Source: an uncultured Lachnospiraceae bacterium
Lineage (GTDB): Bacteria > Bacillota > Clostridia > Lachnospirales > Lachnospiraceae
DNA: 61,091 bases
NCBI GenBank assembly: GCA_902781215.1
Contig: CACZIO010000008.1
Location: 1 to 61,091, forward strand
Direction of reading: 5' to 3'
Below, one piece after another: positions 1 to 8,630 of the stretch. The notes below the pieces were generated by a model. That model did not search any database and was not told where the DNA came from. It was given only the letters and a program-made list of their open reading frames with translations. The position numbers and the translations under genes were made by a program. How positions within the stretch are numbered: position 1 is the stretch's first letter; the number at the start of each line of letters is the position of its first letter.

Positions 1-68
1 CCGACAGAAAACTGCAGGAATAAATCAATTCATTGATCTGCCTGTCCTTTGTGACCCATGCCGGCGCA

Positions 69-704
69 TCAGCCGGCAATACGTTCGTTCTCGCCATACC
101 CTGTTATCCTCCTTTCCTTTGCGCAGTCACGGCGGACCTTTTCCTCCAGTCCTCCGATCATTCCGTCCTTCATAAGATCCTTTACTGTCGCTGTTCGCAG
201 CTCCAGGTCACCCACCGTCAGGATGTCTGCCAGATATTCGACGTAATCGAGCATCTGGCAGGCTTCCACAAACCGGTCATCATAAACGCCATCCATGCTT
301 GTGGGCGCATACCGTACCTTCCAGTCTTCTAGAAGGTGCAGATAATCACAAAGCACCCGCTGACAGTAGCGTTCGTCTTCGCGAAACGCCCTGATCATCG
401 GGTACTTAGGTTTCGCAAGTGCCGCTGTGGACGGAGGCTTGTCCGGATCGATCCCAAAGTCCGCAGCCAGCTTCTTCGCCGCTTCATAAGGGCTTAGAGC
501 GAAGAGCCTCTCTGTCAGATCGATCACATCTCCGGTGGCCCCGCAGCCAAAACAGTAAAAGTAATCTTCATTCAGCTTCAGGCTGGGATGCCGGTCATCA
601 TGGAATGGGCACCTCACCATGTCGTGGTGATTTGGCCGCAGTCCGTACCTCTTTGCCGCGTCAGGCACGCTCATACTCGCTTTAACAGTTTCAAATAGAT
701 TCAT
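69..704 (-). CDS. CHC2 zinc-finger (DnaG N-terminal-like) protein of a mobile element
   Basis: This 211-residue protein has a DnaG-type CHC2 zinc finger near its N terminus: CPFHDDRHPS followed by YFYCFGCGATGDVIDL at about residues 32-62. In bacterial primases this domain binds template DNA. No TOPRIM or helicase domain follows, so it is not a full primase. Stand-alone CHC2 proteins are typical of integrative conjugative elements and phage-like elements, where they act in element replication, and the neighbours support that setting. The ATG at 704 has an AGGAGG ribosome site at 715-720. The TGA stop overlaps an ATG (TGATG), but no frame stays open beyond a few codons before the window edge, so the next gene cannot be named. 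Confidence 0.8.
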   Translation of the reverse strand: MNLFETVKASMSVPDAAKRYGLRPNHHDMVRCPFHDDRHPSLKLNEDYFYCFGCGATGDVIDLTERLFALSPYEAAKKLAADFGIDPDKPPSTAALAKPKYPMIRAFREDERYCQRVLCDYLHLLEDWKVRYAPTSMDGVYDDRFVEACQMLDYVEYLADILTVGDLELRTATVKDLMKDGMIGGLEEKVRRDCAKERRITGYGENERIAG

Positions 705-833
705 AGTCTGGTTCCTCCTTTGGATTATATTTGGATACTTGATCCTGATGTCTTATACGGAGGAAAACCGGCAGACTTGAAAAATTGGGCGATATTGGGA
801 TTTGGGAGGAGTGAACGGAGGAAAAATTGCAAA

Positions 834-873
834 AACGCAATCGCTGGCATCTGTGTAATCATTTGATTGCGTT
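834..873. promoter_or_regulatory. Inverted repeat, probable autoregulatory operator of the toxin-antitoxin pair
   Basis: AACGCAATC (834-842) and GATTGCGTT (865-873) form a perfect 9-bp inverted repeat with a 22-bp gap. The right arm overlaps the likely -35 region of the antitoxin promoter. RelB/DinJ-type antitoxins usually repress their own promoter through such repeats, so this is the probable operator; that role is inferred. Confidence 0.5.
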
Positions 874-895
874 TGATGCCTATATGTGATATACT
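867..895 (+). promoter_or_regulatory. Putative promoter of the toxin-antitoxin operon
   Basis: There is an extended -10 element TGATATACT (TATACT at 890-895). A weak -35 (TTGCGT, 867-872) lies 17 bp upstream. The antitoxin ATG is 45 bp downstream. Confidence 0.45.
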
Positions 896-939
896 GAATC
901 TGGGAAAAGACACATTCACTGCAATTGGAGGTAAAGAAA

Positions 940-1218
940 ATGGCAAGCACACTGGTTCAATTCCGAACAGAAGATACGGAAAAGCTAAAATCCGTTCAGA
1001 TCCTTGAAAAGCTTGGGCTATCACTTCCGGCATACCTTCGGATGTGCATGTCCAGGCTGAATCAGGAAAACGGGATTCCCTTCAGTATGAAGCTGGAAGA
1101 AGAACAAAACCCCGGCATTCGCGCCCTGCAGAGAGCAAGCCGGATCGCCGAGGAGTATGGTATTTCCGATATGTCATTGGATGAGATCAACGCTGAAATA
1201 GCTGAAGCGAGGAAGTAA
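940..1218 (+). CDS. RelB/DinJ-type antitoxin
   Basis: This is a 92-residue, acidic, helix-rich protein. It starts MASTLVQFRTEDTEKLKSV, a ribbon-helix-helix pattern of the RelB/DinJ kind: a short beta strand, then helices, then a flexible acidic tail with repeated E/A residues. It would neutralise the PIN-domain protein encoded 6 nt downstream and bind the inverted repeat upstream. The ATG at 940 was chosen over an in-frame TTG at 925 because GGAGG at 927-931 is well spaced for 940 and would overlap the earlier start. A RelB-like antitoxin paired with a PIN toxin is a mixed but known combination. Confidence 0.75.
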   Translation: MASTLVQFRTEDTEKLKSVQILEKLGLSLPAYLRMCMSRLNQENGIPFSMKLEEEQNPGIRALQRASRIAEEYGISDMSLDEINAEIAEARK

Positions 1219-1224
1219 CCGCCT

Positions 1225-1647
1225 ATGAAATACTACGCAGTAATCGATACCAATGTCCTCGTTTCAGCGATGCTGAAGCATCATTCTGTCCCGGGCAGTA
1301 TCATCGACCTGGCATTCGACGGTCCGATCATACCGGTCCTGAATGACGCGATTGAAAAGGAATACCGGGAAGTCCTCTCACGCCCGAAGTTCCGCCTCCC
1401 CTCAGATCTGATCGAAGACATCCTGTCATCATTTCATCAAAGGGGGCTTTATGTCGATGCTGAAGATCTCGATATGGAACTTCCCGATCCAAAAGACAGG
1501 GTCTTTTATGAAGTCGTCATGGAAGAACGTAAGGAAGAGGATGCTTATCTGGTGACCGGCAATATCAAGCATTTCCCGGAAAAGCCATATGTCGTAACAC
1601 CGAGGCAGATGCTGAATATCATATTGGAAGATCGGGAGAATTATTAG
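1225..1647 (+). CDS. PIN-domain toxin (toxin-antitoxin system)
   Basis: A 140-residue PIN-domain ribonuclease of the 'putative toxin, PIN family' type. The first acidic residue is in AVIDTNVLVSA (residues 5-15). Further conserved acids occur in EKEYREVL, and in ELPDPKDRVFYEVVM followed by EDAYLVTGNIKHFP near residues 95-130. These would coordinate Mg2+ for RNA cleavage. The gene begins 6 nt after the antitoxin stop, so the two are almost certainly co-transcribed. The pair may stabilise the mobile element. The target RNA cannot be inferred. Confidence 0.8.
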   Translation: MKYYAVIDTNVLVSAMLKHHSVPGSIIDLAFDGPIIPVLNDAIEKEYREVLSRPKFRLPSDLIEDILSSFHQRGLYVDAEDLDMELPDPKDRVFYEVVMEERKEEDAYLVTGNIKHFPEKPYVVTPRQMLNIILEDRENY

Positions 1648-1690
1648 ACAGATCCATCATCAATCGATGGAATAAAGTGGTGAGAAACAG

Positions 1691-2524
1691 ATGGCACAGA
1701 CCTGGCTTCCCGGCGATACACGGCAGCGCATCCAGGACTTAATCAAAGACAGCAGCATCACCCAGGCCGAGCTGGCAGGCATCATCGGCCTTTCTGAAAG
1801 TGCGCTCAGCCGCTACCTGAAAGGCCAGACGGAAATGCTTGGTGACGGGTATATCATTAAGATTGCAAAGCACTTTAATGTATCCACAGACTTCCTTCTG
1901 GGAGAGACCGACATCCCAGATCGTAAGAACTATGATATCGAAGAACTGGGGCTTTCCGCAGAATCCGCGAAATTACTGTATACCGGAAAGATCGATTCCG
2001 GCATCTTAAATCTGCTGATTGAGAATCCAAAATTCACGCACCTTATCCGCCTGCTTACCATCTACAAGGATGAGACCATGCTTGACGGCATAAGGGCCGC
2101 AAATCAGAATTATACATTTCTGCGATCCCTCCTTATGGGCCAGGCCAGATTTCATCCCGAAGATGCTGCGACGGCCACAGACCTGGCGCAGAAGATATCG
2201 GATCTCAAAACACCTCCGGTCTCCGCGGATACCGATGCAATAAGGACGGTCTTTATGCAGATCGTCGCGGATATAAAGGCAAGCGCTGCCTCTGAAAGCA
2301 AAAAATATCAGGCTGCTACTGCAGAAATACTGGAGGACTTCCGGAACACACTGACAAAAGGCGAGGAAGGATTTGATCTGAAATCTCTTACTGTTGATGA
2401 TATGGTGCAGGCAATCATGCATTATGCGAGACAAGGGGAATTCCCGCCAGAGGCTTTATCAAACCTGGAAGAGACTCTGACAGAATTATTTGAATCCGCA
2501 AAGGTGCCCGGCAATGACGAATGA
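1691..2524 (+). CDS. XRE-family HTH regulator with long C-terminal domain
   Basis: A 277-residue protein with an N-terminal lambda-Cro/CI-type helix-turn-helix at about residues 9-65 (RIQDLIKDSSITQAELAGI, then LSESALSRYLKGQTEML). The remaining ~200 residues are helical and of unrecognised family. A GTGAGAAACAG leader precedes the ATG. It lies 43 nt after the PIN toxin and overlaps the next gene by 11 nt, indicating translational coupling to the sigma factor. It probably controls element genes, possibly together with that sigma factor. The DNA target is unknown. Confidence 0.75.
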   Translation: MAQTWLPGDTRQRIQDLIKDSSITQAELAGIIGLSESALSRYLKGQTEMLGDGYIIKIAKHFNVSTDFLLGETDIPDRKNYDIEELGLSAESAKLLYTGKIDSGILNLLIENPKFTHLIRLLTIYKDETMLDGIRAANQNYTFLRSLLMGQARFHPEDAATATDLAQKISDLKTPPVSADTDAIRTVFMQIVADIKASAASESKKYQAATAEILEDFRNTLTKGEEGFDLKSLTVDDMVQAIMHYARQGEFPPEALSNLEETLTELFESAKVPGNDE

Positions 2525-3134
2525 GCAGCTCTGTTCTCTTGCCCGGGAAGGAGATAAAGCTGCCGAAGCAGCCCTGATTGAAAATATTCTGCCGTCCATC
2601 CGGATCACCGCCGCAAATATCCAAAAGCGTTATTCCGGCATCCTGCTCGAAACGGATGACCTGGTGCAGGAAGCCATGATCGGAGTGCTCCGGGCCATTC
2701 AAACTTATGACCCGGAAACCGGAAATCTGTTCCTGACCTATGCGCAGACAATCGCAGAAAACGCCATGCTGGATTATATACGGAAATGCGCATCTGCGAT
2801 CCCGGCATCCGGCAGCATTCTCAGTCTTGACGCTTCGCCGCCGGGATTTGATTCCGAAGCAAATGTCACATACGCAGATATCCTTCCGGATGATTACAGC
2901 AAAAATCCCGAGCAGCTTTTTATCAGACAAGAAACCATTACAGAAGTCCGAAATGCCCTTGAAGAAATCTCTGATCGTGAACGGGCCTATCTCCATTACC
3001 GCTATGGTTTTGTGGATGATATGTCGCATGATCAGACAGAAACTGCCTCTTATTTTCATCTCAGCCTGAGCCGGGCAAGGCATACGGAAAAAGCCGCATT
3101 AAATAATGTCCGCCGCGCGCTCCCCGGGCAATAA
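2514..3134 (+). CDS. Sigma-70-like RNA polymerase sigma factor of the mobile element
   Basis: A 206-residue protein with a region 2-like segment: LETDDLVQEAMIGVLRAIQTYDPETGNLFLTYA, then AENAMLDYIRK (about residues 42-90). A region 4-like helix-turn-helix lies at the C terminus (RERAYLHYRYGF ... DQTETASYFHLSLSRARHTEKAAL). The order matches small sigma-70 family proteins of conjugative elements. The ATG at 2514 lies inside the XRE gene (11-nt overlap), so the two proteins are made together. An in-frame extension to 2490 exists but has no better ribosome site. It may direct transcription of element genes. Confidence 0.75.
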   Translation: MTNEQLCSLAREGDKAAEAALIENILPSIRITAANIQKRYSGILLETDDLVQEAMIGVLRAIQTYDPETGNLFLTYAQTIAENAMLDYIRKCASAIPASGSILSLDASPPGFDSEANVTYADILPDDYSKNPEQLFIRQETITEVRNALEEISDRERAYLHYRYGFVDDMSHDQTETASYFHLSLSRARHTEKAALNNVRRALPGQ

Positions 3135-3155
3135 TCGTTCGTTCGTTTTTTTGAT

Positions 3156-3448
3156 ATACCTTTATTCCGCAGACCGTGCCGGTACAGGTTCCGTGACATA
3201 CGTCACTTCGCCTGTACCTTTTCTTTGCTCAAGTTTTTCCCTCTGCGGGAGCAGTCTTTCGCACATCTCGCGGCAAAGCCGCTTCGATGTACGTTAGCCG
3301 TCGAATGTGCATTCGTGCCCTAAAGGACTAGCTTCGCGTCGCAAGCACGGTGCACGCTCTCCGGCTTTATCGCGCAAAAAAACGGAAATGGATCGTTCGT
3401 CAGACGGGAACTCTCCATTTCCGTATTCGGTCTGCTTCATAAAGGTAT
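3156..3448. repeat. Nested palindromic element in the 560-bp gap between the sigma factor gene and trpA
   Basis: The gap 3135-3694 has no convincing gene. Arms of 21 bp at 3156-3176 and 3428-3448 are inverted copies of each other with 3 mismatches. Inside are further inverted pairs, including CGGAAATGGA (3383-3392) with TCCATTTCCG (3414-3423), and GCGGCAAAGCCGC. This looks like a MITE-like or REP-like palindrome rather than coding sequence. The rest of the gap (3449-3610) shows nothing I recognise. Confidence 0.45.
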
Positions 3449-3610
3449 AACACACTAGACTTTCCAAAGGAAAATCGTGTGCCAACAGGGATGCTTCTCG
3501 CCCCTATTGGAAACCCGGAGCCAAGGGATTGCATCCCTCTGGACACCCGCATATTTTCCTCGAAAATGGTGTCCAAACCGTAAAAATCCAGTTTGACGCC
3601 ATTTCTCAGA

Positions 3611-3666
3611 AAATACAAAACCGCTGTAATCTCCATCCTGTTCGGGAATGAAAATTGCAGCGGTTT
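3611..3666 (-). terminator. Intrinsic terminator of the trp operon
   Basis: On the minus strand a 13-bp stem (AAACCGCTGCAAT pairing with ATTACAGCGGTTT, one G-U) is followed by TTGTATTTT. It begins 29 nt after the trpA stop, so it would end the trpEGDCFBA transcript. Confidence 0.75.
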
Positions 3667-3694
3667 CTTGTATGCCATAAGATAAATCTCAATT

Positions 3695-4465
3695 TTATCT
3701 CATAGCATCCTTCATGGATCTTACATATTCACCTACGTATTCAGACGCATCCTTGCCGTATTTCTCAAGCAGTTTGATAATAGCCGAGCCGACGATAGCT
3801 CCGTCCGAGATGTCTGCCATTTTCTTTGCCTGCTCGGGAGTGGAGATGCCGAACCCGATCGCGCACGGTACATCGGTATTTTCTCTAACCACCTTGACAA
3901 TAGAAGCAAGGTCTGTCTTGATCTCGCTTCTCGTACCGGTCACGCCGAGGCTGGATACGATATACAGGAAACCTTCGGCTTCTTTGGCGATCATGGCGAT
4001 GCGGTTTTCGGAAGTAGGTGCAATGAGGGATACCAGATCCACGCCGTACTGCTTACAAAGGGGTTGGAACTCCTCTTTTTCTTCAAAGGGCAGGTCAGGC
4101 AGGATCAGTCCGTCGATTTCAATATCACGACAGGTAGAAATGAACTTTTCCGCACCGTAGGAGAACACCACGTTGGCGTAGGTCATAAACACCATCGGCA
4201 CTTTTACATCCCGACGAAGCTCCTTGACAAAGGCGAATATCTTATCCGTCGTAACACCGCCGTTCAGCGCTCTCAGGTTGGCGCCCTGAATAACAGGTCC
4301 TTCTGCGGTCGGATCGGAGAACGGGATTCCAAGTTCAATGAGGTCGGCACCGTTTTGCACTGCGGCTTTTACCGCGGCGGCGGTAGTTTCCAGATCGGGA
4401 TCTCCGCAAGTGATGAAGGCAATGAAAGCCTTACCGTTTTCAAATGCTTTTTTTATGTTACTCAT
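3695..4465 (-). CDS. trpA: Tryptophan synthase alpha chain
   Basis: A 256-residue TIM-barrel subunit that cleaves indole-3-glycerol phosphate to indole and glyceraldehyde-3-phosphate. The catalytic Glu is in [19 protein letters not shown] and the catalytic Asp in [13 protein letters not shown]. Phosphate-binding glycines are in [11 protein letters not shown] and [10 protein letters not shown]. The start [14 protein letters not shown] at 4465 matches other TrpA proteins; an upstream in-frame extension is just trpB-overlapping sequence. Its start overlaps the trpB stop by 8 nt, so synthesis is coupled to trpB, as suits the alpha2-beta2 complex. It is the last gene of the operon. Confidence 0.97.
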   Translation of the reverse strand: MSNIKKAFENGKAFIAFITCGDPDLETTAAAVKAAVQNGADLIELGIPFSDPTAEGPVIQGANLRALNGGVTTDKIFAFVKELRRDVKVPMVFMTYANVVFSYGAEKFISTCRDIEIDGLILPDLPFEEKEEFQPLCKQYGVDLVSLIAPTSENRIAMIAKEAEGFLYIVSSLGVTGTRSEIKTDLASIVKVVRENTDVPCAIGFGISTPEQAKKMADISDGAIVGSAIIKLLEKYGKDASEYVGEYVRSMKDAMR

Positions 4466-5648
4466 GGATATCCTCCCCTCTGTAGCGGGCGATGGCGGCA
4501 CAGTCCTTGTCGCCTCTGCCGGATATGGTGATCACGATGATCTTATCTTTATCCATTGTCGGCGCTATCTTCATCGCATGCGCAACGGCGTGAGCCGATT
4601 CGATTGCCGGAATGATGCCTTCCGTTTTGACAAGATACTCGAAAGCGTTTACCGCTTCGTCATCGGTCACGGGAACATATTCCGCACGCCCGATATCGTG
4701 GAGGTGTGCGTGTTCGGGACCGACACCGGGATAGTCAAGTCCTGCGGAAATGGAGTAAACGGGTGCGATCTGACCGTATTTATCCTGGCAGAAATAGGAC
4801 TTCATCCCGTGGAAGAGGCCGACTCTGCCGGTATTGATGGTTGCCGCCGTTTCAAAGGTGTCAATGCCTCTGCCTGCCGCTTCGCAGCCAATCAGACGAA
4901 CGCCCGCATCTTCGATGAAATGATAGAAGCTGCCGATGGCGTTGGAGCCTCCGCCCACACAGGCGATAACGGCATCGGGCAGCCTGCCTTCTTTTTGAAG
5001 GATTTGCTCTTTGATTTCTTTGGAAATCACCGCCTGAAAATCACGGACGATGGTCGGGAACGGATGGGGTCCCATTACCGAACCGAGGCAGTAGTGGGTA
5101 TCGGCAATTCGGGAAGTCCACTCTCTCATTGCCTCGGAAACTGCATCCTTTAGGGTTGCGGTGCCTGTCTTTACGGGGATGACCTCTGCGCCGAGCAACC
5201 GCATACGATACACATTGAGGGCTTGACGGATGGTATCTTCCTCGCCCATAAATACCACACATTCCATTCCCATCAGTGCGGCGGCGGTTGCGGTGGCAAC
5301 ACCGTGCTGACCGGCTCCCGTCTCGGCGATAAGCCTGGTTTTACCCATCTTTTTTGCGAGAAGTGCTTGACCGAGCACATTGTTGATCTTATGCGCTCCC
5401 GTGTGATTGAGGTCTTCCCGCTTTAAATAGATCTTTGCGCCGCCAAGGTCTTTCGTCATTTTCTCGGCGTAGTAAAGCCGTGAAGGTCTTCCTGCATATT
5501 CATTGAAGAGCTCGGTAAGCTCTCTGTTAAATTCAGAATCGTTTTTATAGTAATTATACGCTTCTTCCAGTTCAATGACCGCATTCATCAGCGTTTCGGG
5601 GATATACTGACCGCCGTGAATGCCGAAGCGTCCGTTTGGATTTGTCAT
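4458..5648 (-). CDS. trpB: Tryptophan synthase beta chain
   Basis: A 396-residue PLP enzyme joining indole and serine. The PLP-binding Lys is in [14 protein letters not shown]. The phosphate loop is [10 protein letters not shown], and the substrate-loop Glu lies in [10 protein letters not shown]. The C-terminal TISGRGDKD motif is intact. Length and motifs match the TrpB1 type that partners TrpA. Its start overlaps the trpF stop by 4 nt and its stop overlaps the trpA start. Confidence 0.98.
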   Translation of the reverse strand: MTNPNGRFGIHGGQYIPETLMNAVIELEEAYNYYKNDSEFNRELTELFNEYAGRPSRLYYAEKMTKDLGGAKIYLKREDLNHTGAHKINNVLGQALLAKKMGKTRLIAETGAGQHGVATATAAALMGMECVVFMGEEDTIRQALNVYRMRLLGAEVIPVKTGTATLKDAVSEAMREWTSRIADTHYCLGSVMGPHPFPTIVRDFQAVISKEIKEQILQKEGRLPDAVIACVGGGSNAIGSFYHFIEDAGVRLIGCEAAGRGIDTFETAATINTGRVGLFHGMKSYFCQDKYGQIAPVYSISAGLDYPGVGPEHAHLHDIGRAEYVPVTDDEAVNAFEYLVKTEGIIPAIESAHAVAHAMKIAPTMDKDKIIVITISGRGDKDCAAIARYRGEDIHE

Positions 5649-6253
5649 TTTTCTTCTTCCTTTCTCACGGCGGAAACAAACGCCGCCATTTTGCTTTTAT
5701 CTTTTAGTCCACTTGTTTCAATGCCGGAGCTGACATCCAACGCATAGGGGCGGAGTGTATTGACTGCCTCTGCCGCATTGTCAGCGTCAAGACCTCCGGC
5801 AAGGAAATACGGTCTTTTAATGTTCTGTATCAGTTTCCAATCAAATACCGTTCCCGTGCCTGCACCGGAATCAAGCAATAGATAATCTGCCGTGCTTTGC
5901 AGAGCCTTTTCAATATCACTTGCCGTTTCAATGCGAAAAGCCTTAATAATCGGTTTGTCGGTGAGCTGTCGTAACTGTATAATATACTCCTCGTCTTCGG
6001 CACCGTGAAGTTGCGCGATGTCAATGGTGCCGTCCTGCAATAGCTTCACAACAGTTTCAGGCTTCTCATTCACAAACACACCGACTGACTGAATTTCGGG
6101 CAGAAGCATTTGTTTTAACTCCATCGCTTTTTCGGGCGTGACATACCGTTTGCTTTTTGGAGCAAAAACAAATCCGATATAGTCCGGCTTTAACTCGTTT
6201 GCAGCCCCTATATCACAAGGTCGGGAAAGACCGCAAAGTTTGATCTTGGTCAT
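5645..6253 (-). CDS. trpF: Phosphoribosylanthranilate isomerase
   Basis: A 202-residue monofunctional TrpF catalysing the Amadori rearrangement of PRA to CdRP. The catalytic Cys is in [10 protein letters not shown] at residues 5-14 and the catalytic Asp in [13 protein letters not shown]. The phosphate-binding motifs are [10 protein letters not shown] and [14 protein letters not shown]. It is separate from TrpC, unlike the enterobacterial fusion. Four-nt overlaps on both sides (trpC, trpB) show a tightly packed operon. Confidence 0.96.
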   Translation of the reverse strand: MTKIKLCGLSRPCDIGAANELKPDYIGFVFAPKSKRYVTPEKAMELKQMLLPEIQSVGVFVNEKPETVVKLLQDGTIDIAQLHGAEDEEYIIQLRQLTDKPIIKAFRIETASDIEKALQSTADYLLLDSGAGTGTVFDWKLIQNIKRPYFLAGGLDADNAAEAVNTLRPYALDVSSGIETSGLKDKSKMAAFVSAVRKEEEK

Positions 6254-7032
6254 ACGTCACCTCGCAGTTCATCGAGTTTTGCCTTTTTGTCGGTTGCTCT
6301 CATCAGAGTTTCGCCGATGAGCACCGCATCCGCACCGATCTGACGGAGCTTTGCCACATCCTCGGCACTTTTAACGCCGCTTTCGGAAACAAACAATACA
6401 TCGTGGGGGATTTGTTCTCTGAGCCTGCGGCTGTTATCGGTATCCACGGAAAAATCCTTGAGGTTGCGGTTGTTGACCCCGATAATGCGTGCGCCTGCTT
6501 CTGCTGCCACACGGACTTCAGTTTCATCGTGTGCTTCGACTAAAACAGACAGTCCCAGTTCATCGCAGAGATAAAGGTATTCCCGCAGGTCTTCTTCGGT
6601 CAGTATGGAGCAGATCAGCAGTACCGCCGATGCGCCCAGCCCCTTTGCCTCGTAGATCATATATTCATCCACCGTAAAGTCCTTCCGCAGACAGGGGATG
6701 TTGACGGCTCTTGCGATCTCTTTCAGATATGCATCGCTGCCTAAAAACCATTTCGGTTCGGTCAGGACGGAAATGCAGTCTGCCCCTGCCGCTTCGTACT
6801 CCTTTGCTATCTGCAGATACGGAAAATCGGGCGCGATGAGCCCCTTCGATGGAGATGCCATTTTACACTCGCAGATAAAGGAGATGCCCGGCTTTTTGAG
6901 TGCATTTTCAAAGGCAAAATCCCCTTTGGGCATTGCCAGTGCCTGCTGTTTGATCTCCTCAAGCGATATTTTCGTTTTTGCCGCAGCCACACGTGCACGG
7001 GCATGGTCTGCAAGCTGATCGAGTATCGTCAT
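6250..7032 (-). CDS. trpC: Indole-3-glycerol phosphate synthase
   Basis: A 260-residue (beta/alpha)8 enzyme that decarboxylates and closes CdRP to indole-3-glycerol phosphate. Conserved motifs include [12 protein letters not shown] (catalytic Lys of the ECKxxSPSKG signature), [38 protein letters not shown] and FVSESGVKS. It overlaps the trpD stop by 4 nt. Length is typical of the family. Confidence 0.97.
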   Translation of the reverse strand: MTILDQLADHARARVAAAKTKISLEEIKQQALAMPKGDFAFENALKKPGISFICECKMASPSKGLIAPDFPYLQIAKEYEAAGADCISVLTEPKWFLGSDAYLKEIARAVNIPCLRKDFTVDEYMIYEAKGLGASAVLLICSILTEEDLREYLYLCDELGLSVLVEAHDETEVRVAAEAGARIIGVNNRNLKDFSVDTDNSRRLREQIPHDVLFVSESGVKSAEDVAKLRQIGADAVLIGETLMRATDKKAKLDELRGDV

Positions 7033-8060
7033 GCCTCTGCCTCCGGACGGCTGCTGACTTCTATGAGCTTATGCAGCGTTTCCAGTGCTTTGCCGGAATC
7101 TATGATCTCAGCGGCAAGAGCGATCCCGTCCTTCATGCTGTCCGCTTTCCCGCCGATGTAAAGTGCCGCACCTGCATTCATGAGAACCGCGTTCCGTTTG
7201 TGTCCCTTTTCGCCGTTCAGGATCGCGAGGGTGATCTTTGCGTTTTCTGCGGGTGTACCACCCCTGAGATCCTCTTTTGTACAGTGCGCAAACCCGAATC
7301 CCTCGGGCGTGATCACCGAAGATTTGAACCAGCCATCCCGGATCTCGCATACCGTAGTCGGTGCGCTCATGGAAATTTCATCCAGCTTATCCTGTCCGTA
7401 CACCACCATGCCGCGCTTGACACCGAGATTGATCAGCACCTGTGCCAGCGGCTCCACAAGATAATCGTCATACACGCCGAGAAGCTGCATGGACGGGGTA
7501 CCGGGGTTGGTCAGCGGGCCGAGAATGTTGAACACCGTGCGGAAACCCAGTTCCTTGCGGATCGCGCCGACATATTTCATGGAAGTATGGTATTTCTGTG
7601 CAAAGAAGAAACACATACCGACCTCGTTCAGCAGTTCGATGCATCTTGCCGGGCTTTGCTGAATGTTTACGCCGAGGGCTTCCAGGCAGTCCGCCGTACC
7701 GCACTGGGAGGATGCCGCGCGGTTGCCGTGTTTTGCCACCTTCATACCGCCTGCCGCCGCAACAAGTGCTGAGGTGGTGGAGATATTGAAGCTGTGCGCG
7801 TCGTCACCGCCGGTACCGACGATCTCAAAAAGTTCCATGCCGGTTTCGACCTTGGTTGCGTGTGCCCTCATAGCCGCCGCGCAGCCTGCAATTTCATCGG
7901 TCGTCTCGGCTCTGGCGCTTTTGGTGGAGAGGGCGGCAAGAAACGCGGCATTCTGCGTTGCTGTGGTTTCCCCGCTCATGATCTCGTTCATCACGGCGTA
8001 TGCCTCATCATAGGTGAGGTCTTCTTTATTTACGATTTTTACGATGGCTTCCTTAATCAT
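7029..8060 (-). CDS. trpD: Anthranilate phosphoribosyltransferase
   Basis: A 343-residue enzyme transferring the phosphoribosyl group of PRPP to anthranilate. Signature motifs are present: [15 protein letters not shown] (PRPP-binding GTGGD), [21 protein letters not shown], and [11 protein letters not shown]. The stand-alone form, not fused to TrpG, fits the preceding gene. Only 3 nt separate it from trpG. Confidence 0.97.
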   Translation of the reverse strand: MIKEAIVKIVNKEDLTYDEAYAVMNEIMSGETTATQNAAFLAALSTKSARAETTDEIAGCAAAMRAHATKVETGMELFEIVGTGGDDAHSFNISTTSALVAAAGGMKVAKHGNRAASSQCGTADCLEALGVNIQQSPARCIELLNEVGMCFFFAQKYHTSMKYVGAIRKELGFRTVFNILGPLTNPGTPSMQLLGVYDDYLVEPLAQVLINLGVKRGMVVYGQDKLDEISMSAPTTVCEIRDGWFKSSVITPEGFGFAHCTKEDLRGGTPAENAKITLAILNGEKGHKRNAVLMNAGAALYIGGKADSMKDGIALAAEIIDSGKALETLHKLIEVSSRPEAEA

Positions 8061-8063
8061 GAC

Positions 8064-8630
8064 TTATATCTCCTTTATGAAGTTGTTCAGCATTGTTTCC
8101 CCGTCCGGTGTCATAATGGATTCGGGATGGAACTGCACGCCGTAAACAGGATATTCTTTGTGTTGTACCGCCATTACTTCGCCGTCCGTGGTGAGAGCGG
8201 TGATTTTTAATACTGCGGGAATGGTGTCCGCATCTGCCGCAAGGGAATGATACCGGGCAGCGGGGGCGACTGCGGGACAGCCTTTGAACAGCGGACAGTC
8301 CGTATCAAATTTTACATCCGACTGCTTGCCGTGCATCAGCTGCTTTGCGTAGGTTACGGTGGCACCGAACGCCGCGCAGATCGCCTGATGACCGAGACAA
8401 ACACCTAAGATCGGGATATCGTGGATCGTTTTTACAACATCAATGATAACTCCTGCATTCTCCGGTCTGCCGGGGCCGGGCGACAGAATGATACGATCGG
8501 GCTTTAGATCTTTGATCTGTTCCACCGTCATTTCATCGTTGCGGATGACTTTGATATCGGGTTCGATCTCACCGATGAGCTGATAGAGGTTATAGGAAAA
8601 GCTGTCGTAGTTATCGATCAGTAAAATCAT
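8064..8630 (-). CDS. trpG: Anthranilate synthase component II (glutamine amidotransferase)
   Basis: A 188-residue class I glutamine amidotransferase supplying ammonia to TrpE. The oxyanion motif is SPGPGRPENAG, the nucleophile Cys is in GVCLGHQAI, and the His-Glu pair is in VQFHPESI. It overlaps the trpE stop by 4 nt. It could also serve p-aminobenzoate synthesis, as shared TrpG/PabA subunits do in some Firmicutes, but its position argues for tryptophan. Confidence 0.96.
   Translation of the reverse strand: MILLIDNYDSFSYNLYQLIGEIEPDIKVIRNDEMTVEQIKDLKPDRIILSPGPGRPENAGVIIDVVKTIHDIPILGVCLGHQAICAAFGATVTYAKQLMHGKQSDVKFDTDCPLFKGCPAVAPAARYHSLAADADTIPAVLKITALTTDGEVMAVQHKEYPVYGVQFHPESIMTPDGETMLNNFIKEI

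Noticed and set aside
3400-3678. 92-codon open frame on the minus strand just after trpA
   Set aside because: It runs straight through the trp terminator hairpin and the nested palindrome, resembles no family I know, and has no good ribosome site.
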